A stretch of 64,000 bases of DNA from Hyphomicrobiales bacterium. GTDB lineage: Bacteria; Pseudomonadota; Alphaproteobacteria; Rhizobiales; Beijerinckiaceae. Within the stretch, counting starts at the first letter, position 1. Each line of letters opens with the position of its first letter. The stretch is from contig JAIXZO010000012.1 of the NCBI GenBank assembly GCA_027489535.1, forward strand, positions 122,808-186,807, written 5' to 3'. The notes under the pieces were generated by a model. That model was not told the origin of the DNA, ran no database searches, and worked only from the letters and a program-made list of their open reading frames with translations. The position numbers and the translations under genes are program-made. Shown piece by piece: positions 42,407 to 51,810 of the stretch.

Positions 42407-43786
42407 ATGATGCCGACGGAATTCGACGAGACCGCGCGCGCGGCGGGCGGGCCGCTCTTTGCACCGCATCCGGAGCGCGATTCCGTACTCGGCGAAGTCC
42501 ATGCACGCCCGTTCCACGGGGTGTCGGGCCCCAACCGCTTCCTGCATTTCGCCTTCATGACGGACAATGCGCAGGCGGCCGCGGACCGCAACGCGCTCGC
42601 CGCGTTCTGCACGGCGCGGGGTCGCCCGGCGCCGCTGACCGGCGCAAAGCACCACCGCGTGGAATGGCCCGGCGGCTCGCTGCGTTGGGAACAGCATTCG
42701 GAATTCACGACCTATTCCTGGCAGTTTTCCGCCGAAGGGGCCTCGCCCTTTTCGCCGCGCGCGGGCCTGCTTGCCGAGGACATGCGGCGGATTCCGCAGC
42801 CGGGACCGCACCTCGTCTCGGTCGACCTGCATTTCATGCCCGAGCGACCGGATTTCGATCCCGCCGAGCTGTTCGACCCGTCGAGCCTCGCTATGGCTTT
42901 GGTGAACCGCGAGGGCGCGCTGGCGGCCACCGACTACCGGGCCGATGCGGACGGTTTCGTCCGGGTGCTCGTGCTCGACCGTTCGCTGACTCCGCCGCGG
43001 GCGGGCGCGCTGATCCAGCGGATGCTGGAGATCGAGACCTACCGCATCCTCGCTCTGCTCGGCCTGCCGCAGGCGCAGCGCGTCGCGCCGTCGGTCAAGC
43101 GCATCGAGGACGAGTTGACCCGCATCGCCGATGCGATGAAGGACAATGACGGCTTGGCCGAGGATCGGCGGCTGCTCGATGACCTGACCGGTCTTGCCGC
43201 ACTTCTCGAAGCCGACGTCGCCGCGTCGAGCTATCGCTTCGGCGCCACCCGCGCCTATGACGGCATCGTGCACCAGCGCCTCGTTGCGGTGGGGGAAACG
43301 CCGCTGGAGAGTTGGCCGCCGTTCTCGTCGTTTCTCGACCGGCGAATGGCCCCCGCGCTGCGCACCTGCACGATGCTCGAGGAGCGACAGACCAATCTTT
43401 CCACCAAGCTCGCGCGTGCCGCGAATTTGCTGCGCACCCGCGTGGACGTGGAGATCGAGCGGCAGAACCGCGATCTGCTTGCCTCGATGAACGAGCGCAC
43501 TCGGCTGCAACTGCGCCTGCAGCAGACGGTCGAAGGTCTCTCGGTCGCGGCGATCAGCTATTACATCGTGGGCCTCGCGGGATACCTGTTCAAAGGTGCG
43601 CGGGACGCCGGTCTGCTCCCGTTCGATCCCGGCCTCGCCACGGCGGTCACGGTGCCGCTCGTCATCCTCGGCGTGACGCTGATCGTGCGACGCATCCGCC
43701 GGGACCATCGCAGCGAGGATGCCGCGGCCCAAGCCGCCGGAGACGGCAATACGCCCATGTCGAAGGGCTCGGACCGCAAGTCTTGA
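42407..43786 (+). CDS. DUF3422 family membrane-anchored protein
   Basis: 459-aa protein of unknown function matching the DUF3422 (COG4949) family. It has an N-terminal cytosolic region with the conserved EVHARPFHGVSGPNRFLHF, a central coiled-coil part with QTNLSTKLARAANLLRTRVD, and two C-terminal hydrophobic helices (ISYYIVGLAGYLF and VTVPLVILGVTLIV). The start is an ATG at 42407 after GTGGGA. It is divergent from lutABC and upstream of glcDEF on the same strand. A link to hydroxyacid metabolism is only positional. Confidence 0.85.
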   Translation: MMPTEFDETARAAGGPLFAPHPERDSVLGEVHARPFHGVSGPNRFLHFAFMTDNAQAAADRNALAAFCTARGRPAPLTGAKHHRVEWPGGSLRWEQHSEFTTYSWQFSAEGASPFSPRAGLLAEDMRRIPQPGPHLVSVDLHFMPERPDFDPAELFDPSSLAMALVNREGALAATDYRADADGFVRVLVLDRSLTPPRAGALIQRMLEIETYRILALLGLPQAQRVAPSVKRIEDELTRIADAMKDNDGLAEDRRLLDDLTGLAALLEADVAASSYRFGATRAYDGIVHQRLVAVGETPLESWPPFSSFLDRRMAPALRTCTMLEERQTNLSTKLARAANLLRTRVDVEIERQNRDLLASMNERTRLQLRLQQTVEGLSVAAISYYIVGLAGYLFKGARDAGLLPFDPGLATAVTVPLVILGVTLIVRRIRRDHRSEDAAAQAAGDGNTPMSKGSDRKS

Positions 43787-43910
43787 ACGCGGACGCATTT
43801 TCTCGGCCGGAACGGCTTTGCGGCCGCTTTGCCGCGATACCGCTCGTTCCTCGATTGCGCTAAGGTGCCCGCAATGCGTCGGAAACGGCGCGGGCGGCGG
43901 AGGACACACC

Positions 43911-45344
43911 ATGGGCATCGCTTTTCCTGCTCCCGACGAGAGCATTCTCGCGCGGCGTGACTTCATCATCGCAGGTCTTGCGCGCCTGTTGCCGCCCGGC
44001 GGTCTCGTGACCTCCGAGGACGAGCGTCGCGCCTTCGAGACCGACGCATTCACGGCCTATCGCCGCGTGCCTCTGGCCGTCTGCCTCCCCTCCACGACGG
44101 AGCAAACGGCGGCCGTGATGCGGTTTTGCTATGAGAACGGCGTGAAGGTGGTGCCGCGCGGCGCAGGGACTTCGCTGGCGGGCGGTGCGATCCCGCAGGA
44201 GGACGCCGTCGTGATCGGCGTCTCCAAGATGAACCGCGTGCTCGACGTGAATTTCGGCGACCGCACGATCCGCGTCGAAGCGGGCATCACCAATCTCGGC
44301 ATTTCCGCCGCCGTGATGGACGAGAGCTTCTTCTACGCCCCCGATCCGTCGTCGCAGCTCGCCTGCACCATCGCCGGCAACATCGCGATGAATTCCGGCG
44401 GCGCGCATTGTCTGAAATACGGCGTCACCACCAACAACGTGCTCGGCGTGAAGATGGTGACGGTGGACGGTACGGTGGTGGAGATCGGCGGGGATGCGCT
44501 CGATGCTCCCGGTTACGACCTGCTCGGCCTCGTCGTAGGCTCGGAAGGACAGCTCGGCATCGTGACGGAAGCCACGGTCCGCATCCTGCGCGCAGCCGAA
44601 GGCGCGCGTCCCGTGCTGTTCGGATTCGACACGAGCGAGCAGGCCGGCGCGGCGGTGGCCGCCATCATCGGCGCGGGCATCATCCCGGTCGCGATGGAGT
44701 TCATGGACAAGCCCGCCATCGAGATCTGCGAAGCCTTCGCGCATGCGGGCTATCCGCTCGACGTTGAGGCCCTGCTGATCATCGAGGTCGAGGGCTCCGA
44801 CGCGGAAATGGACTTCACGCTCGGCCGCATCGTCGAGATCGCCAAGCGCCACGGCGTGAAGACGGTGAAGGAGAGCAAATCCGCGATGGAGACGGCGGCT
44901 ATCTGGAAGGGTCGCAAGTCCGCCTTCGGCGCGACCGGACGCGTCGCGGACTACATCTGCATGGACGGCACGATCCCCACCGGCCGCCTTCCCGAGGTGC
45001 TGCGCCGCATCGACGAGATCGTGAAGGGTTACGGCCTGCGCGTCGCCAACGTGTTTCACGCCGGCGACGGCAACCTGCATCCGCTCGTGCTCTACAACGT
45101 CAACGACCCCGACGAGGCACACAAGGCGGAGGAGGCCGGCAACGACATCCTGCGTCTCTGCGTCGAAGTCGGCGGCTGCCTGACGGGCGAGCACGGCGTC
45201 GGCGTGGAGAAGCGCGACCTGATGAACGTGCAGTTCGACCGCGTCGATCTCGATCAGCAGATGCGCGTGCGCGGCGTATTCGATCGCGGATGGCTGCTCA
45301 ACCCGGCCAAGGTCTTTCCCTTGGACCACCGCATCACGGCGTGA
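43911..45344 (+). CDS. glcD: Glycolate oxidase subunit GlcD (FAD-linked)
   Basis: 477-aa FAD enzyme oxidising glycolate (or D-lactate) to glyoxylate. The PCMH-type FAD domain has VVPRGAGTSLAGGAIP and SSQLACTIAGNIAMNSGGAH. The C-terminal domain has the conserved HAGDGNLHP and CLTGEHGVGVEKRDLM. GGCGGAGG lies 6 nt before the ATG. It is first of the glcD-glcE-glcF operon. Confidence 0.93.
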   Translation: MGIAFPAPDESILARRDFIIAGLARLLPPGGLVTSEDERRAFETDAFTAYRRVPLAVCLPSTTEQTAAVMRFCYENGVKVVPRGAGTSLAGGAIPQEDAVVIGVSKMNRVLDVNFGDRTIRVEAGITNLGISAAVMDESFFYAPDPSSQLACTIAGNIAMNSGGAHCLKYGVTTNNVLGVKMVTVDGTVVEIGGDALDAPGYDLLGLVVGSEGQLGIVTEATVRILRAAEGARPVLFGFDTSEQAGAAVAAIIGAGIIPVAMEFMDKPAIEICEAFAHAGYPLDVEALLIIEVEGSDAEMDFTLGRIVEIAKRHGVKTVKESKSAMETAAIWKGRKSAFGATGRVADYICMDGTIPTGRLPEVLRRIDEIVKGYGLRVANVFHAGDGNLHPLVLYNVNDPDEAHKAEEAGNDILRLCVEVGGCLTGEHGVGVEKRDLMNVQFDRVDLDQQMRVRGVFDRGWLLNPAKVFPLDHRITA

Positions 45345-45411
45345 CGGGCGTTCGCCTGCCTCCGCCGCTTCCTCATCCCGACGTTCTTGTCCTCTTGGAC
45401 CGCCTCCGCCC

Positions 45412-46599
45412 ATGACCGCAGTTTCCGAACCGACGTCCGAATCCGAACTTGCCGCCGCGGTGGCCGAGGCGCGCGCCGCGCGCATGCCGCTCTCGGTCGA
45501 GGGGCGAGGAACCAAGGCGACGCTCGGTCGCCCGGCCCAAGCGGCCGCGACCCTGTCGACGGCGAAGCTGAGCGGCATCACGCTGCATGAGCCGGCCGAA
45601 CTCGTGATCGGAGCGAAGTCGGGCACGCCCTTGGCCGAGGTCGAAGCCGCTTTGGCGGACAAGGGGCAGATGCTGGCCTTCGAGCCGCTCGACTACCGCC
45701 CGCTGCTCGGCTCCTCCGGCGCTCCGACCGTCGGCGGCGTGGTCGCGGGAAATCTGTCCGGCCCTCGCCGCATCAGCGCCGGGGCTTGTCGCGATTCGTT
45801 GATCGGCGTGCGCTTCGTCAACGGACGCGGCGAAATGATCAAGAACGGCGGCCGGGTGATGAAGAACGTCACGGGCCTCGACCTCGTGAAGCTGATGGCA
45901 GGCTCTTGGGGCACGCTGGGCGTCATGTCCGAGGTGATCTTCAAGGTGCTGCCGGTGCCCGAGCGCACCGCGACGCTCGTGCTGCACGGGCTGGACGACG
46001 CCCGTGCCGTGGCGGCGCTGTCCGCCGGGCTCGGCTCGCCCTTCGAGGTCACCGGCGCGGCGCATCTGCCGGCGGGCATCGATCGGATTCCGACGACGCT
46101 GATGCGCATCGAAGGGTTCGCGCCTTCGATCACGTATCGCTCGGCCCAACTCAAGACCCTGCTCAAACCCTTCGGATCCGCCGATCTGTTGGAGGGCGCG
46201 TCCGCCGCGGAAGTCTGGCGCAAGGTGCGCGACGCCGCGTTTCTGGTGGAGCCGCGCGACCGCGCCGTGTGGCGCGTTTCAGTTGCGCCTTCGAAGGCCG
46301 CCGCCGCCGTCGCGCGCATCCGTTCGACGCTCGACATTCGGCATTTCTATGATTGGGGCGGCGGCTTGGTGTGGATCGCCGCGCCGGCCTCCGGCGACGC
46401 GGGAAGCGCCGCCATTCGCGAGGGATTGGCCGGTACGGGCGGATACGCCACCCTGATGCGCGCGCCCGCCGAAATCCGCGCGACCGTGGACGTGTTCCAG
46501 CCGTTGTCGGCACCTCTGATGACCATCACCTCCGGGATCAAGGCGAGCCTCGATCCCGACCGCCTGTTCAACCCGGGCCGCATGTACGCGGGGATCTGA
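45412..46599 (+). CDS. glcE: Glycolate oxidase subunit GlcE
   Basis: 395-aa FAD-binding partner of GlcD, shorter and lacking most of the C-terminal catalytic domain. Motifs are [16 protein letters not shown] near the N-terminus and [19 protein letters not shown], then [20 protein letters not shown]. It is second in the operon, with 67 nt after glcD and 5 nt before glcF. Confidence 0.93.
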   Translation: MTAVSEPTSESELAAAVAEARAARMPLSVEGRGTKATLGRPAQAAATLSTAKLSGITLHEPAELVIGAKSGTPLAEVEAALADKGQMLAFEPLDYRPLLGSSGAPTVGGVVAGNLSGPRRISAGACRDSLIGVRFVNGRGEMIKNGGRVMKNVTGLDLVKLMAGSWGTLGVMSEVIFKVLPVPERTATLVLHGLDDARAVAALSAGLGSPFEVTGAAHLPAGIDRIPTTLMRIEGFAPSITYRSAQLKTLLKPFGSADLLEGASAAEVWRKVRDAAFLVEPRDRAVWRVSVAPSKAAAAVARIRSTLDIRHFYDWGGGLVWIAAPASGDAGSAAIREGLAGTGGYATLMRAPAEIRATVDVFQPLSAPLMTITSGIKASLDPDRLFNPGRMYAGI

Positions 46600-46604
46600 T
46601 CCAG

Positions 46605-47924
46605 ATGCAGACGAATTTCGCCCCCGAGCGGCTCGACGAACCGGCCATGCAGGCCTCCGAAAAGATCCTGCGGACCTGCGTGCATTGCGGCTTCTGCACG
46701 GCCACCTGCCCGACCTATCTGCTGCTCGGCGACGAGTTGGATTCGCCGCGCGGGCGCATCTACCTGATCAAGGACATGTTCGAAAACGGCCGACCGGCCA
46801 CCAAGGACGTGGTGCAGCATGTCGACCGCTGCCTCTCCTGCCTCTCCTGCATGACCACCTGCCCCTCCGGCGTGCATTACATGCACTTGGTCGACCATGC
46901 CCGGGCGCATATCGAAGAGACCTATGAGCGCCCCTTCGGCGACCGCCTCGTGCGCGCCGTGCTGCAGGCGGTGCTGCCCTATCCCGGCCGGTTCCGGCTC
47001 GCGGTGATGGGCGCGGCCGTCGGCAAGCTCGCGGGTCCGGTGCTGCGTCGCCTGCCGATCGTCGGCGCGCGTTTGGGCGCGATGCTCGATCTCGCGCCCA
47101 TGACCTTGCCGCCGCGTTCCGTGCTCGAAACCCCTCAGACGATCCCGGCGGAAGCGCCGCGCAAGGGGCGCGTCGCCATCCTCGGCGGTTGCGCGCAGCC
47201 GGTGCTCGACCCCGGCATCAACGAGTCAGCCGTGCGCCTGCTGACCCGCATGGGTCTCGACGTGGTCGTCCCGAAGGGAGAGGGCTGCTGCGGCGCGCTG
47301 GTGCATCACATGGGCAGGGACGAGGCAAGCCACGCCTTCGCCAAGCGCAATATCGACGTGTGGACGCGTGAAATCGAGGACGGCGGCCTGGACGCCATCG
47401 TCATCACCGCGTCCGGCTGCGGCACCACGATCAAGGATTACGGCTTCATGTTCCGGAATGATCCGGACTATGCCGACAAGGCCGCGCGCGTCTCCGCGCT
47501 CGCCAAGGACGTGACCGAAGTCGTGGCGGCCTTCGGGCTGCCCGAACCCGTGGTGAAACCGGGCAAGGTCGTGGCCTACCATTCCGCCTGTTCGATGCAG
47601 CACGGCCAGAAGATCACCGACCTGCCGAAAACCCTGCTGAAAAAGGCGGGCTTCACCGTGCGCGACGTGCCCGAGGGTCATATCTGCTGCGGCTCGGCGG
47701 GGACCTACAACATTCTTCAGCCCGAAATCGCCGGACGGCTGCGCGAGCGCAAGGTCGACAACATCGCGCGGATGAAGCCGGACATCGTGGCCACCGGCAA
47801 TATCGGCTGCATGACGCAGATCGGCAAAGGTTTCGGGGACCGCGGCGCGGCCGTGCCGGTCGTCCACACCGTTGCTCTTCTCGATTGGGCGACGGGCGGC
47901 CCGAAGCCGGAATCCGTGATTTGA
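46605..47924 (+). CDS. glcF: Glycolate oxidase iron-sulfur subunit GlcF
   Basis: 439-aa Fe-S subunit carrying electrons from GlcDE to the quinone pool. Two 4Fe-4S motifs, [14 protein letters not shown] and [14 protein letters not shown], are followed by two CCG domains ([24 protein letters not shown]). The ATG at 46605 removes an 84-residue non-conserved extension. Its stop is followed at once by the repeat-rich leader of the winged-helix gene. Confidence 0.95.
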   Translation: MQTNFAPERLDEPAMQASEKILRTCVHCGFCTATCPTYLLLGDELDSPRGRIYLIKDMFENGRPATKDVVQHVDRCLSCLSCMTTCPSGVHYMHLVDHARAHIEETYERPFGDRLVRAVLQAVLPYPGRFRLAVMGAAVGKLAGPVLRRLPIVGARLGAMLDLAPMTLPPRSVLETPQTIPAEAPRKGRVAILGGCAQPVLDPGINESAVRLLTRMGLDVVVPKGEGCCGALVHHMGRDEASHAFAKRNIDVWTREIEDGGLDAIVITASGCGTTIKDYGFMFRNDPDYADKAARVSALAKDVTEVVAAFGLPEPVVKPGKVVAYHSACSMQHGQKITDLPKTLLKKAGFTVRDVPEGHICCGSAGTYNILQPEIAGRLRERKVDNIARMKPDIVATGNIGCMTQIGKGFGDRGAAVPVVHTVALLDWATGGPKPESVI

Positions 47925-47932
47925 ATGCTCTT

Positions 47933-47966
47933 GATTCAACTTGAATCGAACGTTGATTCCTGAATT
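47933..47966 (+). promoter_or_regulatory. Cluster of TTGAATC/GATTCAA half-sites upstream of the winged-helix gene
   Basis: GATTCAA (47933-47939), one base, then TTGAATC (47941-47947) form a perfect 15-nt palindrome. A second imperfect dyad, GATTCCTGAATT, lies at 47955-47966, and another half-site, ATTCAAG, at about 47978. The tract is much more AT-rich than its surroundings. With no T run it does not look like a terminator, so operator sites, perhaps for the downstream protein, are more likely. Confidence 0.5.
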
Positions 47967-47986
47967 GTCTATAAGCATTCAAGCTG

Positions 47987-48011
47987 ATATATCTCCTTCA
48001 CGGAGATATGT
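47987..48011 (+). promoter_or_regulatory. Hairpin sequestering the Shine-Dalgarno of the winged-helix gene
   Basis: ATATCTCC (47989-47996) pairs perfectly with GGAGATAT (48002-48009) around loop TTCAC; two further pairs (one wobble) extend it. The right arm contains the GGAG ribosome-binding site for the ATG at 48014. If formed in mRNA the structure would mask translation initiation; as DNA it could also be an operator dyad. Confidence 0.55.
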
Positions 48012-48013
48012 GC

Positions 48014-48376
48014 ATGAATCAGGCGGCGCATGTGATGGCTTTGTCTCGAGAGGTCGGCCATCTGGTCGACGCTTTCTCTCGAAACCGCGGCGAATTGGCG
48101 CTCGACTTCGAGCATTCGCTGCTTTTCCTCGCTTTAGGAAATCTGAACGTCGGTATGGGCGGGACGGATTTTCTGACCATTCAGTCGGTCAGCGTGACGG
48201 CGCTCAGCGCCTCTACCGGCCTTCCGCGCGAGACGGTGCGCCGAAAACTTCTCCAACTTGAAGCCAAGCAGCTGATTCGTCGTTCCGGGCAGGGCTATAT
48301 CCTGCGCGACCTCGCCACTTGGACCGAATTCGCCGGGTCCGTGGTCGCCTCGCGCACGGAACGCGCGTCGGTCTGA
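48014..48376 (+). CDS. Small winged-helix (Crp-like HTH) regulator
   Basis: 120-aa protein. The first half is helical (VMALSREVGHLVDAFSRNRGELALDF). The second half is a winged helix-turn-helix: VSVTALSASTGLPRETVRRK as the HTH, then LEAKQLIRRSGQGYILRDL as helix and wing, closest in style to the HTH of Crp/Fnr regulators but without a cyclic-nucleotide domain. The ATG at 48014 has GGAG 8 nt upstream; an ATG at 48008 would be only 2 nt from it. Its target is unknown; flanking glcDEF and tct genes are candidates. A hairpin with a T run on the opposite strand follows. Confidence 0.72.
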   Translation: MNQAAHVMALSREVGHLVDAFSRNRGELALDFEHSLLFLALGNLNVGMGGTDFLTIQSVSVTALSASTGLPRETVRRKLLQLEAKQLIRRSGQGYILRDLATWTEFAGSVVASRTERASV

Positions 48377-48395
48377 GCGCAGCGGATTTCCAATG

Positions 48396-48423
48396 AAAAA
48401 GGGCGGGGTCGGACCCCGCCCTT
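48396..48423 (-). terminator. Intrinsic terminator of the tct operon
   Basis: The stem AAGGGCGGGGT / ACCCCGCCCTT has a 3-nt loop. On the minus strand it is followed by TTT, 24 nt after the substrate-binding protein stop codon. It may also stop transcripts of the winged-helix gene. Confidence 0.85.
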
Positions 48424-48447
48424 CGTCGTTTCAAATGACCTTCGTGC

Positions 48448-49410
48448 CTACTTGGAAGCCTTGAGCACCGGGTTCCAGCGCTCGACTTCCTTCGCGACGA
48501 ACGTGCCCAGCCAAGCCGACGTGCGCTCCTCGCCCGACGGAAGAACCGCGCCGAGATCGAGCAGGCGCTTCTTGGTGGTCTCGTCGTCGAGCGCCTTCAC
48601 CAGCGCCTCGTTCAACTTGGCGACGATGTCCTTCGAGGTGCCCTTGGCAGCGAACATCGCGTTCCAAGCGCTGACTTCGTAGCCGGGCAGGCCCGCTTCC
48701 TTGGTGGTGGGGATGTCGGGCAGAGCGGGCGAGCGCGCGGGGGTGGCGATGGCGTAGGCGCGGATGGTGCCGGCGCGGATCTGTTCCGCGACGTTGACGA
48801 TCTGGTCGGTCAGGATGTCGACCTGTCCGGAGATGAGGTCGTTGAGAGCCGGGCCGGTGCCGGTGTAGGGAACCTGCGTCGTCTTGGTGCCGATCTGCGA
48901 GGTGAGCAGAATGCCCGTCGAGTGCGACACGGAGCCGACGCCCGCATGCGCCTGGTTCACCTTGTCGCCGTTGGCCTTCACGTATTCGACGAAGGCCTTC
49001 AGGTCGGCCGCGGGAAAGTTCTTCTTGGCCACGATGAGGATCGGCGTGCCGGCGGCGAGGCCGATCGGCTCGAAATCCTTGGTCGGATCGTATTTGAGGT
49101 TCGGGTAGAGCGCCGGGGCCGCGCCGTGCGTGCCCATATGGCCCATCATGACGGTGTAGCCGTCATTGGCGGAGGTCGATGCGCGGGTCGTGCCCGTGGT
49201 GCCGCCCGCTCCGGCCACGTTCTCGATGACGATCTGCTGTCCGAGCGTGCGCGACATGTTCTCGCCGACGATGCGCGCGATGACGTCCGTCGGTCCGCCG
49301 GCGGCGAACGGCACGATCATCGTGATCGGCTTGTTCGGATAAGTCTGGGCCGAAGCGGAGCCGGCGGCCAAGGCGGCAGCGGCGAAGGCCAGTTTTGCAA
49401 GAAACTTCAT
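48448..49410 (-). CDS. tctC: Tripartite tricarboxylate transporter substrate-binding protein (Bug family)
   Basis: 320-aa periplasmic receptor. A signal peptide (MKFLAKLAFAAAALAAGSASA) with cleavage before QTYPNKPITMIVPFAAGG is clear. PFAAGGPTDVIARIV and GVGSVSHSTGILLTSQ are typical Bug motifs. The family binds carboxylates and amides, so the exact ligand is open. GGGGAGAG precedes the ATG at 49410. It is third in the tctB-tctA-tctC operon. Confidence 0.92.
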   Translation of the reverse strand: MKFLAKLAFAAAALAAGSASAQTYPNKPITMIVPFAAGGPTDVIARIVGENMSRTLGQQIVIENVAGAGGTTGTTRASTSANDGYTVMMGHMGTHGAAPALYPNLKYDPTKDFEPIGLAAGTPILIVAKKNFPAADLKAFVEYVKANGDKVNQAHAGVGSVSHSTGILLTSQIGTKTTQVPYTGTGPALNDLISGQVDILTDQIVNVAEQIRAGTIRAYAIATPARSPALPDIPTTKEAGLPGYEVSAWNAMFAAKGTSKDIVAKLNEALVKALDDETTKKRLLDLGAVLPSGEERTSAWLGTFVAKEVERWNPVLKASK

Positions 49411-49507
49411 TATTGTTCTCTCCCCTGGGTCGGCAGTCCGCCTCTCATCCAAAAGGCGTAGAGTGCAGTTGGGGCGTGCAGAGGCGTGCTGCAAGCCCGG
49501 CTCACGC

Positions 49508-51010
49508 TTACTCGGTGAACACTTCGTCGCGGCTCTTGCTGATGGCGGGCAGCAACGCGATCACGATGAGGACGACCGAGACGACGAGCAGGCCGAGCGA
49601 AATCGGCCGATCGACGAACGTGGCGAAGCTCCCGCGCGACAGGATCAAGGCCTGACGCAGCTTCTCCTCCATCAGCTTGCCGAGCACGAAGCCGAGCAGC
49701 ATGGGCGCCGGCTCGAATCCGAACTTGATCAGCGCATAGCCGAAAAGCCCGAAAAACGCGGTGAAGGCGACCTGTTCGACCGAATTGTTGATCGAATAGA
49801 TGCCGATGCAGCAAAACAGCAGGATTGCCGGGAACAGGAGGCGATACGGCACCTTCAGCAACCGCACCCAGAGGCCCACGAGCGGAAGGTTGATGACGAG
49901 CAGCATCAGGTTGCCGACCCACATCGATGCGATCATGCCCCAGAACAGCTGCGGGTTCTTCGTCATCACCTGCGGGCCGGGAATGATGCCGTGGATGGTC
50001 ATCGCGCCGACCATCAAGGCCATGACGGCGTTGGGCGGAATGCCGAGGGTCAGAAGCGGAATGAAGGCCGTTTGTGCGCCTGCGTTGTTCGCCGCTTCCG
50101 GCCCCGCCACGCCTTCGATGGCCCCGCGCCCGAACCGGCTCGGATCCTTGGCCAGCTTCTTTTCGACGGAATAGGAGGCGAAGGGGCCGAGAACCGCTCC
50201 ATTGCCGGGCAAAATGCCGAGGATCGAGCCGAGAGCCGTGCCGCGCAGGATGGGCGCGGCCGATTGCTTGAGGTCCGACCAGTTCGGCAGCAGGCGACCG
50301 ATGGTGCCGCGCACCACGTCGCGCGCTTCCGGGTTCTCCAGATTGCGGATGATTTCGGCGAAGCCGAACACGCCCATGGCCAGCACGGCGAAATCGAGAC
50401 CGTCCGAGAGATCCTGAATGCCGAAGGTGAGGCGCTCCTCGCCCGTTTCGAGATCGGTGCCGATCGTCGACAGCACCAGACCCAGCACGATCATGGCGAA
50501 GGCCTTGAGGAGCGACCCGCGCGCCAGCACCATGGCGAAGACGAGGCCCATGACCATCAGGGCGAAGTACTCTGCAGGCCCGAACAGCTGCGCGAGGCGC
50601 GTCAGCGGAAGGCCGAGGGCCGCGATGACCAGCGTCGCCACGCAGCCCGCAAAGAACGAGCCGATCGCCGAGATGCCGAGGGCGACGCCCGCGCGACCCT
50701 GCTTGGCCATTGCATGGCCGTCGAGCACGGTCACGACCGAGGTCGCCTCGCCGGGGATGTTCACCAGGATCGCCGTGGTCGAGCCGCCGTATTGCGCACC
50801 GTAATAGATGCCGGCGAGCATGATGAGCGCGCCCGTCGGATCGATGCCGAAGGTGATCGGCAGAAGCATCGCGATGGTGGCGATGGGCCCCACGCCGGGC
50901 AGCACGCCGATGAGCGTGCCGACCAGACAGCCTATGAAGCACAGGCCGATATTGTTGAGGGAAAGAGCGGTCGAAAAACCGAGCGAGAGATTGGCGACGA
51001 GAGCTTCCAT
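49508..51010 (-). CDS. tctA: Tripartite tricarboxylate transporter large permease TctA
   Basis: 500-aa integral membrane protein with about eleven hydrophobic helices. Duplicated glycine/proline motifs stand out: VGTLIGVLPGVGPIATIAML in the first half and LGSILGILPGNGAVLGPF in the second, plus YYGAQYGGSTTAILVNIPGE. It forms the sodium-coupled translocation channel with TctB. It starts 13 nt after tctB ends. Confidence 0.95.
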   Translation of the reverse strand: MEALVANLSLGFSTALSLNNIGLCFIGCLVGTLIGVLPGVGPIATIAMLLPITFGIDPTGALIMLAGIYYGAQYGGSTTAILVNIPGEATSVVTVLDGHAMAKQGRAGVALGISAIGSFFAGCVATLVIAALGLPLTRLAQLFGPAEYFALMVMGLVFAMVLARGSLLKAFAMIVLGLVLSTIGTDLETGEERLTFGIQDLSDGLDFAVLAMGVFGFAEIIRNLENPEARDVVRGTIGRLLPNWSDLKQSAAPILRGTALGSILGILPGNGAVLGPFASYSVEKKLAKDPSRFGRGAIEGVAGPEAANNAGAQTAFIPLLTLGIPPNAVMALMVGAMTIHGIIPGPQVMTKNPQLFWGMIASMWVGNLMLLVINLPLVGLWVRLLKVPYRLLFPAILLFCCIGIYSINNSVEQVAFTAFFGLFGYALIKFGFEPAPMLLGFVLGKLMEEKLRQALILSRGSFATFVDRPISLGLLVVSVVLIVIALLPAISKSRDEVFTE

Positions 51011-51023
51011 GATGGGTCTCGCC

Positions 51024-51509
51024 TCAGAAACCGCGGAGAATGGGAATGGGGAGACGCAGGATGACGTTGAACAAGATGATGCACGCGGTGGTCAGGATCA
51101 CGGCGAAGATCGCCGATTCCTTGAACCGGAATTCAGGGCTCGCATAGGCGCCGACGAGCATGGTCAAGGGACCCGCCACCACCAGTCCGACCGAGCGGAT
51201 GGTGAGCGAAAACAGAAGAATGCTGCCGAGAATGAAGAAGGGCCCGCGCACCGACCAGCGCTCCAAAGCCGAGCCTTCCTTGATGAACGACATGACGATC
51301 AACCCCAAGCCTGCACTGCCGAGCAGCACTGCAAGGGCGCGCGGCAGCATGCCCGGGCCGAAGGCCCGCAATGTTCCGAGAGCCAGATCGGCGGTCTGCC
51401 ACAATGAGAGGGCTGCGAGTGCGATCAGAAAGACGCCGGCTCCCGCATCTTGCGGCGAGCGAATGGGAGACGCGCGGCGCATGGGCGCCCGCCCCGATGT
51501 ATACGTCAT
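51024..51509 (-). CDS. tctB: Tripartite tricarboxylate transporter small permease TctB
   Basis: 161-aa protein with four hydrophobic segments (GAGVFLIALAALSLWQTADL; ALAVLLGSAGLGLIVMSFI; FILGSILLFSLTIRSVGLVV; ILTTACIILFNVILRL). LGTLRAFGPGMLPRALAVLL is the family motif. The ATG at 51509 has GGAAGGGGAA before it. It is first gene of the tct operon. Confidence 0.9.
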   Translation of the reverse strand: MTYTSGRAPMRRASPIRSPQDAGAGVFLIALAALSLWQTADLALGTLRAFGPGMLPRALAVLLGSAGLGLIVMSFIKEGSALERWSVRGPFFILGSILLFSLTIRSVGLVVAGPLTMLVGAYASPEFRFKESAIFAVILTTACIILFNVILRLPIPILRGF

Positions 51510-51810
51510 GATCGTTCCCCTTCCGGAGATGGAGCTACGCCCGATCTCCATCGACAGGCGATCTCAAGGTCGCCTTTAGTAGGGTTGTCGCTCATATCTG
51601 CCTCTGCGGCAACGCCATTTTCACCCTGCAATCACGCTTGCCGGCGCACCACGGATCGAAATGCCCAACGTGAGGTTGAAACCGATTGTTGCCGGCTACT
51701 CTTGGGCAACCGCCCCACTGCTTGCTCCGTCACCTGCGGAAGTCCGCCGACGGGGCAAATTCCTGCGCATTGCCGTTGCGAAGTTCACCTGAAAAGGCTA
51801 CGGGCGAAGA
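51510..51810. other. Divergent intergenic region between tctB and the TerC-family gene
   Basis: A 301-bp gap separates two divergent transcription units, so it must hold promoters for both. I see a short dyad, GGCGATCTCAAGGTCGCC at 51557-51574, about 50 nt upstream of tctB, but no hexamer pair worth calling and no riboswitch consensus that I can recognise. Confidence 0.4.

Noticed and set aside
51560..51810. yybP-ykoY manganese riboswitch upstream of the TerC-family gene
   Set aside because: Such genes often carry it, but I do not see its conserved GGGGAGUAG start or paired loops. A covariance search (RF00080) would decide.
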